NCBI RefSeq assembly: GCF_003864975.1
Contig: NZ_BHGL01000003.1
Coordinates: 62,001-126,000, forward strand
Direction of reading: 5' to 3'
DNA length: 64,000 nucleotides
Origin: Sulfuriferula thiophila
GTDB taxonomy: Bacteria > Pseudomonadota > Gammaproteobacteria > Burkholderiales > Sulfuriferulaceae
Shown: one piece after another, positions 44,615 through 53,580 of the stretch
Layout of the letters: every line of letters begins with the position of its first letter
Numbering within the stretch: position 1 is the first letter of the stretch
Position numbers and translations under genes: made by a program
The notes under the pieces: model-generated
The model's input: the letters and a program-made list of their open reading frames with translations, nothing else
Told to the model about the DNA's origin: nothing
Databases searched by the model: none

Positions 44615-45955
44615 ATGGCCAACACTCCACTACCATTAGAAACCGCTATCAGCGCCCTGCGCACCGTGCTGCCACTGGAAGCACCTGCCGATGTTTTACT
44701 CAGCCGTTTTTTCCGCGAGAATCCCACATTGGGCGCCAAGGATCGCGCCTTTATCGCCGAACTGGTATTCGGCGTATTACGCAACTTGCGCTCGCTGGAC
44801 ACCGCTTGCGGCAAACCCACGCCGCGACTGCTGGCCATTGCCTGGTTAGTACGTATTCAGGGCATGAATATGCGCCAGCTTGAACCGTACCTGCGTGGCC
44901 CGGAGATGGACCAGGTGCCTGCCATTAAAGCTTTCGATCTGAGCGCTCAACCGCTGGCAGTACAGTGGGATGTGCCGGACTGGCTGGCCGACCGCCTGCT
45001 GGCAACATACGGCGAAGCCGAGGCGACCCGTCTGGCTGCCGCTTTACGCCGCTCCGCACCACTGGATTTACGCACCAATACCATACTCGCTAAACGCGAC
45101 GAGTTACTAGCCACACTCAACGCCGCAGGCATGACCGCAACCGCCACACCTTACTCACCCGTCGGCATACGCCTGGCCGACAAGCCTGCGCTCAGCAAAT
45201 ACAAGCCATTCCTGGCCGGTGAATTTGAAGTACAGGATGAAGGCAGTCAGTTACTGGGTTATCTGGTCGCACCAAAACGTGGCGAAATGGTAGTGGATTT
45301 CTGTGCCGGCGCGGGTGGTAAAACACTATTGCTAGGCGCCTTAATGAACTCGACCGGCCGCCTGTATGCGTTTGACGTTTCCGAAAAGCGCCTTACCAAG
45401 CTCAAGCCGCGCCTGAAGCGCTCGGGCCTGTCCAACATCACCCCGCAGCTCATTACCAGCGAGCATGACAGCCGCATCAAACGCCTCGCCGGTAAAATTG
45501 ATCGCGTGCTGGTCGATGCTCCCTGTAGCGGACTTGGCACCTTACGTCGCAATCCGGATCTGAAATTACGCCAAAATCCGGAAAGTGTCGCCGAACTGAC
45601 TGTCAAACAGGCCAGCATACTGGCCGCATCATCCAAATTAGTGAAGCCGGGTGGACGTCTGGTTTATGCTACTTGCAGCCTGTTGCCGGAAGAGAACGAA
45701 GATATCGTTACCGCGTTCCTTGCTGCCAACCCGCGCTTCCAGCTTAAAAATGCTGCTGAGGTACTAAAGAACCAGCAAATCAATGTGGATACCGGTGAAT
45801 ATCTGCGCCTTAACCCGGCAGATCATGCTACGGATGGATTTTTTGCCGCCGTTATGGAAGCTGATGCGGCACCTGCTAGCGAAAAAATTAAAGTCAAAAA
45901 AGCAGTTATTGTGACTCCGGAAGACTCCGAGGCGCTGACAACGGATGCTGTATAA
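44615..45955 (+). CDS. RsmB/NOP-family rRNA m5C methyltransferase
   Basis: 446 residues. N-terminal NusB-like helical part (LSRFFRENPTLGAKDRAFIA) then a class I methyltransferase: VVDFCAGAGGKTLLLGALM (SAM site), VDAPCSGLGTLRRNPDLK (first catalytic Cys), ATCSLLPEENEDIV (second Cys, TCS). It would methylate C5 of a cytosine in 16S rRNA, RsmB-like, although no Sun/RsmB-specific position is provable. The start ATG lies only 166 nt from the divergent SulP gene. Its 3' end overlaps the next gene by 11 nt in another frame. Confidence 0.9.
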   Translation: MANTPLPLETAISALRTVLPLEAPADVLLSRFFRENPTLGAKDRAFIAELVFGVLRNLRSLDTACGKPTPRLLAIAWLVRIQGMNMRQLEPYLRGPEMDQVPAIKAFDLSAQPLAVQWDVPDWLADRLLATYGEAEATRLAAALRRSAPLDLRTNTILAKRDELLATLNAAGMTATATPYSPVGIRLADKPALSKYKPFLAGEFEVQDEGSQLLGYLVAPKRGEMVVDFCAGAGGKTLLLGALMNSTGRLYAFDVSEKRLTKLKPRLKRSGLSNITPQLITSEHDSRIKRLAGKIDRVLVDAPCSGLGTLRRNPDLKLRQNPESVAELTVKQASILAASSKLVKPGGRLVYATCSLLPEENEDIVTAFLAANPRFQLKNAAEVLKNQQINVDTGEYLRLNPADHATDGFFAAVMEADAAPASEKIKVKKAVIVTPEDSEALTTDAV

Positions 45956-46496
45956 ATTATTATTTTTAATTAACGTGCTGTGGTCGTGCCAGGCCACCGC
46001 GCTGCAACCGGCAACCGCTCCACAGACTGCCGTGGGTAGCATACAGGTAGCCTTCACGCCGGGAGATGATGCGGCCGGACTGATCATGCAAGCGATCAGG
46101 CATGCGCGCAAACAAATTCTGGTGCAAGCCTACAGTTTCACCCATATCGGTATCGCCGATGCGTTAATCCGGGCTCATCAGCGCGGCATCGAAGTTCTGG
46201 TGATTGCCGACTCACAACAGAGCGAACGCATCCCTACCAGCCTGATCCGCCAGCTTGCCGCCGCCGGAATTCCGGTACTGATGGACAGCGAACACCTCAG
46301 CGCGCATAACAAGGTCATGATTATCGACGCCGATAATCACCCAGTCGTCATTACCGGCAGCTATAATTTCACCCATGCTGCTCAATTTACCAATGCTGAA
46401 AATTTGCTGGTTTTGCACGACAATCCGGGCATTGCCGACGCCTACCGCAATAACTGGCAACGACATCGTGAACATTCGCTACCACTATTACCATGA
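45945..46496 (+). CDS. exported phospholipase-D-fold nuclease (Nuc-like)
   Basis: 183 residues with a signal peptide (LLFLINVLWSCQATA). It has the single HxK(x)4D motif of Nuc endonucleases in SAHNKVMIIDADNHPVVITG followed by SYNFTHAAQFTNAENL (the conserved GS/N-E positions). Such proteins dimerise to build one active site and degrade DNA or act on phospholipids. The ATG overlaps the end of the methyltransferase gene; its own stop overlaps the MscS gene (ATGA). Periplasmic location is expected. Confidence 0.88.
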   Translation: MLYKLLFLINVLWSCQATALQPATAPQTAVGSIQVAFTPGDDAAGLIMQAIRHARKQILVQAYSFTHIGIADALIRAHQRGIEVLVIADSQQSERIPTSLIRQLAAAGIPVLMDSEHLSAHNKVMIIDADNHPVVITGSYNFTHAAQFTNAENLLVLHDNPGIADAYRNNWQRHREHSLPLLP

Positions 46497-47776
46497 GCCA
46501 ACCTGTCGCTTTTGAAAACCTCATCGGGCATTTACTCAATGAATCGCACCAGACCGAACTTCTCTGGCAAACCGGCTTATTGATCGCCTGCGGTTTGATT
46601 AGCTGGGGCCTGATGCGCCTGCTCTCCCCCTATCTCACCCATGAAAATGCCAATTGGCGCATAGGCCAGGCTGCACTCAAACGTCTGGGACTGCCACTAA
46701 TCGGACTAATCCTGATCATCATCGGTCGCAGCATATTAGAACAGTGGCATGAGGCCCACCTGCTTAACATTGCCGTCCCCTTATTGGGTGCACTGGTTCT
46801 GGTTCGCATGCTGGTGTACATGCTGCGCTACGCCTTTAATAACAACGTAGCCCTCAAAGTCTGGGAACGTTATATTGCGTGGACCATCTGGTTAGGCTTC
46901 GCCCTGCATGTAACCGGGCTGCTACCCCGTATTAAATATGCACTTGACGCCATATCTTTTGAATCAGGCAAACATCATTTTTCGCTACTGCTGCTACTTG
47001 AAGCTTCAACCGTCATAGTTATCGCCGTCGTCGTTGCACTCTGGCTGGCGCAATTTATAGAAGCACGCCTGATGCGCGTGACCAGCCTGGATCCAAGCTT
47101 GCGCCTGGCCCTGATTAAAGCCATCCGTACGTTATTGCTGATCATCGGTGTACTGATCGCGCTGCCCGCAGTGGGCATAGACGTAACGGTATTATCAGTG
47201 TTCGGCGGAGCATTAGGCATAGGACTGGGACTGGGACTGCAAAAAATCGCCAGCAACTACGTCTCCGGCTTTATCATCTTGCTGGATCGCTCCATACGGC
47301 CCGGAGACATGGTCACGGTAGACAACCGCTATGGCGAAGTCAGCCAACTCAACACCCGTTACACCTTGCTGCGCGCTCAGGACGGCACTGAAATCATCAT
47401 CCCTAACGAGACCATGATGACCTCCACCGTCGTCAACCACTCCTTCACCAAACGCGATGTGAGATTAAGCTTGCCCATCCAGGTCAGCTACACCAGCGAT
47501 CTGGAACTGACATTCAGCCTCATGACCTCGACAGCCCTCAATCATGAACGCGTACTGAAAACCGAGAACACCATGCCTCGTGTGCTGCTTACCGCTTTTG
47601 CCGACAGCGGCATCAATCTGGAATTGATCGTGTGGATAGATGACCCGGAAGAAGGGCAGGCCAACTTGCGTTCCGACCTGTATCTCAGCATCTGGAAGGC
47701 TTTCAAAGCCAACGCTATTGAAATTCCTTATCCGCGCCGCGATATACACATTCTGGAAAATACAAGCAAATTATGA
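46493..47776 (+). CDS. MscS-family mechanosensitive channel
   Basis: 427 residues. About five N-terminal helices, then the pore helix and beta domain: LSVFGGALGIGLGLGLQKIA SNYVSGFIIL is the family core (Gly/Ala pore helix followed by the NYVSGF strand), with LDRSIRPGDMVTVDNRYGEV and TRYTLLRAQDGTEIIIPNE after it. C-terminal alpha/beta region to LKVF-type IEIPYPRRDIHI. It releases solutes on hypo-osmotic shock. Coupled to the nuclease gene by a 4-nt overlap. Confidence 0.93.
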   Translation: MSQPVAFENLIGHLLNESHQTELLWQTGLLIACGLISWGLMRLLSPYLTHENANWRIGQAALKRLGLPLIGLILIIIGRSILEQWHEAHLLNIAVPLLGALVLVRMLVYMLRYAFNNNVALKVWERYIAWTIWLGFALHVTGLLPRIKYALDAISFESGKHHFSLLLLLEASTVIVIAVVVALWLAQFIEARLMRVTSLDPSLRLALIKAIRTLLLIIGVLIALPAVGIDVTVLSVFGGALGIGLGLGLQKIASNYVSGFIILLDRSIRPGDMVTVDNRYGEVSQLNTRYTLLRAQDGTEIIIPNETMMTSTVVNHSFTKRDVRLSLPIQVSYTSDLELTFSLMTSTALNHERVLKTENTMPRVLLTAFADSGINLELIVWIDDPEEGQANLRSDLYLSIWKAFKANAIEIPYPRRDIHILENTSKL

Positions 47777-47837
47777 CAATATCTTGACTTCTGGTATATT
47801 GTCAGACTATAGTAAACAAACAGGATAAGATTATCCT
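47775..47837 (+). promoter_or_regulatory. desaturase promoter bracketed by two inverted repeats
   Basis: TTGACT (47784-47789) and TATAGT (47808-47813) with an 18-nt spacer form a promoter. GACAATAT (47775-47782) and ATATTGTC (47796-47803) form an 8-bp inverted repeat around the -35 element. AGGATAA-GA-TTATCCT (47822-47837) is a second perfect palindrome just past the predicted start. Both look like operators; the regulator is unknown. Confidence 0.6.
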
Positions 47838-47885
47838 AAATAGCCCCGCACTTTAGCGGCGCATTGCTTAAAGGTAAAAAACACT

Positions 47886-49058
47886 ATGATGGAATTACTC
47901 GCGAACGGTTTGGTTGGTCATCTGCCTTGGTATGGCTATGTCTTAGTCGCACTGGCATTTACCCATTTAACGATTGCAGGCGTCACCATTTATCTGCACC
48001 GCCATCAGGCGCACCGCGCACTGGAGCTTCACGCTATCCCTAGCCATATTTTCCGTTTCTGGCTATGGATGACCACCGGTATGGTTACCAAACAATGGGC
48101 AGCGATACATCGCAAGCACCACGCCAAATGTGAAACCCCGGAAGACCCGCATAGCCCGCAAGTTCTGGGCATCAAAAAAGTGTTTTTTGAAGGCGCAGAA
48201 CTGTATCGCGCTGCCTGTAAAGTTCCTGAAACCATGGAAAAGTATGGTTCTGGCACACCGGAAGACTGGGTAGAACGCAATATCTACAGCAAGCACAGCG
48301 GCAAAGGTATTTACCTGATGATGGCCATCAATCTGGCCTTGTTCGGCCCTATCGGTCTGACCATCTGGGCAGTACAAATGGCATGGATTCCAGTCACTGC
48401 CGCCGGCATCATCAACGGTATCGGTCACTACTGGGGCTACCGCAACTTCACCTGTGAAGATGCCAGCACCAACATCGTGCCTTGGGGCATCCTGATCGGT
48501 GGCGAAGAGCTGCACAATAACCACCATGCTTACGGTAGCTCAGCCAAGCTCTCCAACAAATGGTATGAGTTTGACATTGGCTGGCTGTATATCCGCACTA
48601 TGGAAATCGTCGGCCTAGCCAAAGTCAAGAAAATAGCACCGACTGCTCGATTCAACGCAGCTAAACAAGTGTGCGATCAGGATCTGCTGCAGGCTGTCAT
48701 TACCCATCGTTATGATGTATTGACACGCTATGCCCGCACCGTCAAAGCCACTTGCAGCGCTGAAATGAGCAAGCTGCAGCAGGACCACGGCATGATCAAG
48801 AAACTTAAACACTGGCTGCATCTGGATGCTGCTGATCTTGCGGATGATGACAAATTAAGACTGGCAGAAGTGCTCAAGCAAAGCCATGAGCTCAATACCA
48901 TCTACACCATGCGTCAGGATTTATCAGCTTTGTGGGCACGCTCCAACGCCTCCAAGGAACAACTGCTGAAGCAGCTGCAGGACTGGTGCCAACGCGCTGA
49001 GTCGAGCGGTATTGAATCGCTGCAGGCATTTTCACGCAAGTTGCGTTGCTATGCCTAA
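47886..49058 (+). CDS. membrane fatty acid (acyl-CoA type) desaturase
   Basis: 390 residues. The three histidine boxes are present: HRHQAHR, HRKHHAKCE and EELHNNHHAYG, in an acyl-CoA/acyl-lipid delta-9 desaturase arrangement with 4 membrane helices. The C-terminal about 110 residues (MSKLQQDHGMIKKLKHWLHL and following) are an extra helical tail seen in proteobacterial members. It introduces a double bond into membrane acyl chains using O2. The start could be ATG 47886 or ATG 47889. Regulation at the operator-like repeats upstream is likely. Confidence 0.93.
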   Translation: MMELLANGLVGHLPWYGYVLVALAFTHLTIAGVTIYLHRHQAHRALELHAIPSHIFRFWLWMTTGMVTKQWAAIHRKHHAKCETPEDPHSPQVLGIKKVFFEGAELYRAACKVPETMEKYGSGTPEDWVERNIYSKHSGKGIYLMMAINLALFGPIGLTIWAVQMAWIPVTAAGIINGIGHYWGYRNFTCEDASTNIVPWGILIGGEELHNNHHAYGSSAKLSNKWYEFDIGWLYIRTMEIVGLAKVKKIAPTARFNAAKQVCDQDLLQAVITHRYDVLTRYARTVKATCSAEMSKLQQDHGMIKKLKHWLHLDAADLADDDKLRLAEVLKQSHELNTIYTMRQDLSALWARSNASKEQLLKQLQDWCQRAESSGIESLQAFSRKLRCYA

Positions 49059-49072
49059 GCAGTAAAAGCAAG

Positions 49073-49110
49073 CCAATAAAAAACCCGCTGTGAGGCGGGT
49101 TTTTTATTGG
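49073..49110. terminator. bidirectional terminator
   Basis: CCAATAAAAAACCCGC-(TGTGAG)-GCGGGTTTTTTATTGG: a GC core flanked by A/T tracts, so it can end both the desaturase transcript and the convergent WbuC-type gene. Confidence 0.92.
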
Positions 49111-49128
49111 ATAAGAACTTTCAGCCAG

Positions 49129-49608
49129 TCAGACTTGACTCCACAACCTGTCACCAACTTGTGCCTGTGCGTACCAGCGATTCAGCTCAGCACCTTGCTG
49201 CGCATCATCAAGCTCATAACCGGGCGCAAAATCCGCACTGTTAATCGGCGTATAAGGGCCGCGCTTCACTTCAAAAATCACGCCCCCCGTATCCAGAGAC
49301 AGCACACCATGCCAACCGCCTACAGGAGTTTCCTGCACGGCACAGCCTTCGCCCAGCACCACACGTTCGGTCACTACGCCATCATCATTGAATAACAGCA
49401 CAATAAAACGACCACGCAATGCGGTCAGCAATTCCCAGGTATGCGCGTGCCGATGCGGACGAATAACGGTATCCGGCTCCATCGCAATAGCGAGGCGCTG
49501 AATAGGGTCGCTCAACTCGTCATGTAAATTCGCATTCGCCCGTAACCGTGGTGATGCTTTTGCCTGTGCGCTCAACGTATCGAGCATAGCCAAATCCAGT
49601 TGCTTCAA
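49129..49608 (-). CDS. WbuC-family cupin metalloprotein
   Basis: 159 residues. N-terminus PRLRANANLHDELSDPIQRL and the cupin motif IRPHRHAHTWELLTALRGRF (two His plus Glu), with QETPVGGWHGVLSLDTGGV and FEVKRGPYTPINSADFAP later, all as in WbuC proteins associated with surface-sugar metabolism. No sugar-synthesis genes are nearby, so its substrate here is unknown. It follows the 49618 gene by 9 nt and ends at the bidirectional terminator. Confidence 0.85.
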   Translation of the reverse strand: MKQLDLAMLDTLSAQAKASPRLRANANLHDELSDPIQRLAIAMEPDTVIRPHRHAHTWELLTALRGRFIVLLFNDDGVVTERVVLGEGCAVQETPVGGWHGVLSLDTGGVIFEVKRGPYTPINSADFAPGYELDDAQQGAELNRWYAQAQVGDRLWSQV

Positions 49609-49617
49609 ATCCTGCTC

Positions 49618-49920
49618 CTAACTAACGTAAACTCGTGTCAATAACGGCAACTCATGGCGACTCGCATTCGCTGCCAGAAAATCGCCGCGTAACATGTAAT
49701 CGCCACGTGCCTGTGATTCAGCGTTGAGTTCGGCGATACATTCAGAAGGTTCTTCCACCAATGTGGCAAACAGCACTTCCAGTTCGCGCGGCTCAATTTT
49801 GAGGCGGCCAAACGGATGACGGTGATCGATCGCCTCCCAAAACAGACCCACATCCCAATTATGTGCCTGAACAGCAGGATGCTGAAACCATGTAACCAGT
49901 TTTTGTTCGAGCGCAGACAT
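49618..49920 (-). CDS. small conserved-looking protein, unknown
   Basis: 100 residues from ATG 49920 (MSALEQKLVTWF); the open frame continues upstream but into the divergent EVE gene. The sequence has several Trp and His residues (VQAHNWDVGLFWEAIDHRHP), a central GRLKIEPRELEVLFATLVEE and no signal or membrane segment. It is co-transcribed with the WbuC-type cupin. I recognise no family. Confidence 0.6.
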   Translation of the reverse strand: MSALEQKLVTWFQHPAVQAHNWDVGLFWEAIDHRHPFGRLKIEPRELEVLFATLVEEPSECIAELNAESQARGDYMLRGDFLAANASRHELPLLTRVYVS

Positions 49921-49969
49921 AATGTTTTCCAGTAAAATAAGCAGAATCTTATTATACGACGAGAATGCC

Positions 49970-50425
49970 ATGCGATATTGGTTAATGAAATCCGAACCTT
50001 CCGATGTGAGCATAGACGACCTGGCTGGTTTCCCGGATAAAACAGTCGCCTGGTACGGCATACGCAATTACCAGGCACGCAATTTCATGCGCGATCAGAT
50101 GCAGGTCGGCGATGCGGTGCTGTTTTATCACTCCAGCTGTGCCGAGCCGGGTATCGCCGGGCTGGCGCGGGTCAGCCGGCTGGCCTATCCGGATGAAACC
50201 CAGTTTGATACGAGCAACAAATATTTCGACCCCAAAGCCACCCGCGAAACACCGCGCTGGCTTAACGTCGATGTGCAGTTGGTCAAAAAAACCCGGTTAA
50301 TGCCACTCAAGGAAATACGCGAATATCCAGAACTGGAACAGATGCGCATACTGCAGCGCGGCAATCGCCTGTCGATTACCCCTGTCGATCCGCGTGAATA
50401 TGAGTTTATCATCAGCAAATTATGA
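49970..50425 (+). CDS. EVE-domain protein
   Basis: 151 residues from ATG 49970. EVE hallmarks: MRYWLMKSEPSDVSIDDLAG, WYGIRNYQARNFMRDQMQVG, VLFYHSSCAEPGIAGLARVS and FDPKATRETPRWLNVDVQLV. PUA-like EVE proteins bind modified bases in DNA or RNA. Divergent from the 49920 gene with 49 nt between starts, and overlapping the next gene by 4 nt (ATGA). Confidence 0.92.
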   Translation: MRYWLMKSEPSDVSIDDLAGFPDKTVAWYGIRNYQARNFMRDQMQVGDAVLFYHSSCAEPGIAGLARVSRLAYPDETQFDTSNKYFDPKATRETPRWLNVDVQLVKKTRLMPLKEIREYPELEQMRILQRGNRLSITPVDPREYEFIISKL

Positions 50426-51102
50426 TCAAACTCTATCACCGCTGGTCGTCCATGGCTGCGCAACAGATCCGGCTCGCGCTGAGCTATAAAGCCATCGCCT
50501 TTGACAGCATCGCGCTGGCTCAAAACGACGATGACATCTGGTTTGAACTCGGCGTCGCGCGTGCCGATGTGGCACTGCACATCCCCGGCCAGCCCATTCA
50601 CACTGATGCCATGGCGATCCTGCGCAACCTGGACGACTGGCTAGGTGGCCCTCCGCTATTCAATGGTCTGGTCGATGATGCTGCATGGCAAGCCTTGCTG
50701 GCATGGCATGACAGCGTTCTGCATCTGCGCGACCGTTTGTATGCGCCAGTATTACCTGCATTCAGCGATATTGGCGGCAACGAACACGACATGGCCGCAT
50801 ACAAGGCTGCTGTATTGCATCGCTATGGCATGAGCGTAGAAGCGCTTTCCAATGACCGGTACGATGGGTTTTTGCAGCTCGCGGCGCAAGCACATCTGAG
50901 CCAGCTCGGGCAGCATCTCGCCAAGCAGCGTTTTTACCTGAATAACACACTCAGCGCCTGCGATATCGTCATCGCCTGCGATCTATTTCCGTTACAATTA
51001 CTGGATGGCGTAACCATGCCCCTCGACTTGATGTACTACATCCAGCGTGTCGAATCAGCCTGCAACGCCAGTTTGCGTGCGGGTCTCATCACCCAACATT
51101 AA
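50422..51102 (+). CDS. glutathione S-transferase-like protein
   Basis: 226 residues. Thioredoxin-like N-terminal half (MIKLYHRWSSMAAQQIRLAL, with an Ser/Met site in place of a classic CxxC) and a helical C-terminal half (LPAFSDIGGNEHDMAAYKAA, LNNTLSACDIVIACDLFPLQ with the GST helix-capping DIVIACDLF). Overlaps the EVE gene. The substrate is unknown. Confidence 0.8.
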   Translation: MIKLYHRWSSMAAQQIRLALSYKAIAFDSIALAQNDDDIWFELGVARADVALHIPGQPIHTDAMAILRNLDDWLGGPPLFNGLVDDAAWQALLAWHDSVLHLRDRLYAPVLPAFSDIGGNEHDMAAYKAAVLHRYGMSVEALSNDRYDGFLQLAAQAHLSQLGQHLAKQRFYLNNTLSACDIVIACDLFPLQLLDGVTMPLDLMYYIQRVESACNASLRAGLITQH

Positions 51103-51118
51103 TCCTTAAGGAATCCAC

Positions 51119-51448
51119 ATGACATTTATCGAATTACTCAGCTATGTCGGCGCCAATTGCAAATATGACCTCATGGACGGTGACATCAACACCACCCTGG
51201 CCAAGGCCATCGACGGCACCCATAAAAACCCTATCGTCGGCAATATCATTGCGCAAATGTACAAAAACAGCGGCATCACCAGTCCTGACGCGGCGCTTGA
51301 ACGGGCCCAGGCGATTAAGACCCTGGGGCCGATACGATTGACTTACATGAAAGATGATGCGCCGGTGGAAGGTTTTCGCCTGGTAGAAGACATCGTCCAT
51401 AAAATCGACGGCGCTTTTAACGATGAGGCTATGCGCTTAAAGGAATGA
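51119..51448 (+). CDS. small soluble protein of unknown function
   Basis: 109 residues with AAGGAA 7 nt before the ATG. No signal, membrane segment or recognisable motif; the sequence is mostly helical (GDINTTLAKAIDGTHKNPIV and FRLVEDIVHKIDGAFNDEAM). Its stop overlaps the TSUP gene by 4 nt (ATGA), and it follows the GST-like gene by 16 nt, so the EVE, GST, this gene and the permease form one transcript. Confidence 0.7.
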   Translation: MTFIELLSYVGANCKYDLMDGDINTTLAKAIDGTHKNPIVGNIIAQMYKNSGITSPDAALERAQAIKTLGPIRLTYMKDDAPVEGFRLVEDIVHKIDGAFNDEAMRLKE

Positions 51449-52242
51449 TTACCTATCTGCCTTACTACCTTGCACTGGGACTGGCCTCAGGCTTTGTCGC
51501 GGGATTGCTCGGCGTAGGGGGCGGCCTGGTGCTGGTACCGATACTGGTGTGGCTGTTCGCCTTGCAGGGCTTTGATCCGGCACATACCATGCTGCTGGCA
51601 CTGGCGACCTCGCTTGCCGTGATCAGCTTCACCGCGATCTCCAGCATGCGCGCACATCATGCCCATGGCGCAGTCAACTGGGTCATGGTGCGCCGGATTA
51701 CACCGGGCATAATCGGCGGGACGCTACTCGGTGCATGGCTGGCAGACCGGCTACCCGGTCAGTTCCTGCACTATTTTTTCGTTGCCTTTCTATTTTATGC
51801 GGCAACGCAAATGCTGCTCAACTTTAAACCTGCGCCGCACCGCGAATTGCCGGGCAGCACCGGATTAACGCTGGCAGGCAGCATTATCGGCGTAGTATCG
51901 AGCTGGGTAGGTATCGGCGGGGGAACGCTCTCTGTGCCATTCATGCTATGGTGCAACAGCAAATTACATCAGGCCATTGCCACCTCGGCCGCCATCGGCT
52001 TACCTATTGCCATGGCGGGAACGCTAGGCTATATCGCCTCAGGCTGGAACGTAACAACACTGCCGGCGTACAGCGCGGGGTATGTCTACCTGCCCGCACT
52101 CGCCGCCGTTGCCAGCACCAGCATTCTGACAGCCCCCTTAGGCGCACGCATGGCACACCGTTTGCCGGTTGCCATACTCAAACGCATATTTTCCATCCTG
52201 CTGTATGCGCTCGGCATCAAAATGGGCATCGCCTTAATTTAA
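51445..52242 (+). CDS. TSUP-family (TauE/SafE) membrane permease
   Basis: 265 residues, about eight helices in two repeats. Each repeat has the TSUP Gly-rich motif: FVAGLLGVGGGLVLVPILVW and SIIGVVSSWVGIGGGTLSVP. TSUP members export sulfite, sulfoacetate or other sulfur/organic anions; in a sulfur oxidiser sulfite export is possible, but the substrate cannot be read from sequence. It is convergent with the ABC binding protein, 9 nt apart. Confidence 0.88.
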   Translation: MITYLPYYLALGLASGFVAGLLGVGGGLVLVPILVWLFALQGFDPAHTMLLALATSLAVISFTAISSMRAHHAHGAVNWVMVRRITPGIIGGTLLGAWLADRLPGQFLHYFFVAFLFYAATQMLLNFKPAPHRELPGSTGLTLAGSIIGVVSSWVGIGGGTLSVPFMLWCNSKLHQAIATSAAIGLPIAMAGTLGYIASGWNVTTLPAYSAGYVYLPALAAVASTSILTAPLGARMAHRLPVAILKRIFSILLYALGIKMGIALI

Positions 52243-52251
52243 CTTACGGCT

Positions 52252-53391
52252 TTAATGCAACAAGCCCCCGCGGGTACTAATCGCCGTGATATCCACATAA
52301 TTGGAAACCCGGTGATTAGCGCCCGAATTCAGGTAAAAACCGCCCATATCAAAATTACGTAAATTGCTAAGAGACTGGTTAATCTGTTTCGGCGCATCGC
52401 CCCGCTCCAGCGTTTTCACCAGCAGCTTGGCGGCCAGATAACCCTCCATGGTCAAGTGTGAGGGCGCTTCATCGCGGTATTTCTTCATCAGTTTGTCCAG
52501 CTCACGCACAGCAGCCAACGAAAAATTGGCTGGATGCGGTACGACTTGCGTGATCACCACACCGGCTGCAGCTTTTTTGCCAGCAACTTCGATCAAGGTC
52601 TGATGGTTAATTTGCGACAAGCCTAACAACAATGCGCCTGGTGAAAGCGGATGGTAGGTTTTAACAAACTCGGCAGCAGGCAAGGTTTCCAGAATCATCA
52701 ACGTAGCCTGTGCGCCACCTGATTTTATCTTCTGAATTGCCGCCGACATATCTGCTGCATTATTTTCACGCATCGCCTGTTCAGCTACCAGTTGTAGCGA
52801 CTTACCCTGCAATTCGGATTTAACCGCTTGTAACGCAGAACGGCCATAGGCATTCGGACTGTAAACCACAGCCAGTTTGCTCATACCCAGATTCTGTACA
52901 TATTTGAGTACCGCCTGGGTTTCCTGAAGATAACTAGGGCGCAGGAAAAAAATATTGCCGGGATTAGCCAATGTCGCTCCGGAGAATGGCGCAACCAGTG
53001 GCATATCAGACTGGGTAAATCCTTTGTCTTCCGCCGTCGCCTCTACTACGCCTTCGCCATAGTAACCAAACAGCACATCCACTCGGTTCTTATTCAGAAA
53101 CTCCTGGGTAATCAGCCGGGATTGCGCTACTGAACCCTGATTATCGCGCACGTCGAGTACGATTTTTTTGCCATGCACTCCGCCATTACTGTTGATGTAA
53201 TCGAAATAAACACGTGCGCCCGCTAAAAAATCCTTACCTGTATCGCCATTGGCACCCGTCAAATCTATCGATTCACCCACCCTGATATCAGCTGCCCACC
53301 CAGCCTGCACACAGGCCAGCGACATACCAACAACACTCAACATTCTTAATCCACGCAACAAACCCCGGGGTATCAACATAACGTAACACAT
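52252..53391 (-). CDS. periplasmic substrate-binding protein, amino-acid/urea ABC type
   Basis: 379 residues. Signal peptide MLSVVGMSLACVQAGWA; ATG 53391 or ATG 53379 could be the start. Type I periplasmic-binding fold (LivK/Peripla_BP_6): IRVGESIDLTGANGDTGKDF, GARVYFDYINSNGGVHGKKI and KLAVVYSPNAYGRSALQAVK. No permease or ATPase gene is nearby, so it is an orphan that may serve a transporter elsewhere or a sensor. Ligand unknown. Confidence 0.88.
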   Translation of the reverse strand: MCYVMLIPRGLLRGLRMLSVVGMSLACVQAGWAADIRVGESIDLTGANGDTGKDFLAGARVYFDYINSNGGVHGKKIVLDVRDNQGSVAQSRLITQEFLNKNRVDVLFGYYGEGVVEATAEDKGFTQSDMPLVAPFSGATLANPGNIFFLRPSYLQETQAVLKYVQNLGMSKLAVVYSPNAYGRSALQAVKSELQGKSLQLVAEQAMRENNAADMSAAIQKIKSGGAQATLMILETLPAAEFVKTYHPLSPGALLLGLSQINHQTLIEVAGKKAAAGVVITQVVPHPANFSLAAVRELDKLMKKYRDEAPSHLTMEGYLAAKLLVKTLERGDAPKQINQSLSNLRNFDMGGFYLNSGANHRVSNYVDITAISTRGGLLH

Positions 53392-53580
53392 TCCAAAACA
53401 ATAAGAGACGCCAGTTTATTGCAACTTGGTTACAGTTATATTAAATGGCTCATACCTTTTCTTCCGACAATGCCTACTCATTTTCCATACTAAATAATCC
53501 ATTCCCACTCTGGCCAGAACACGGCATATATTCGGGATTTCGGGTTAGAATCTAACTTTAGACTTCACTGAGCGCGCACC

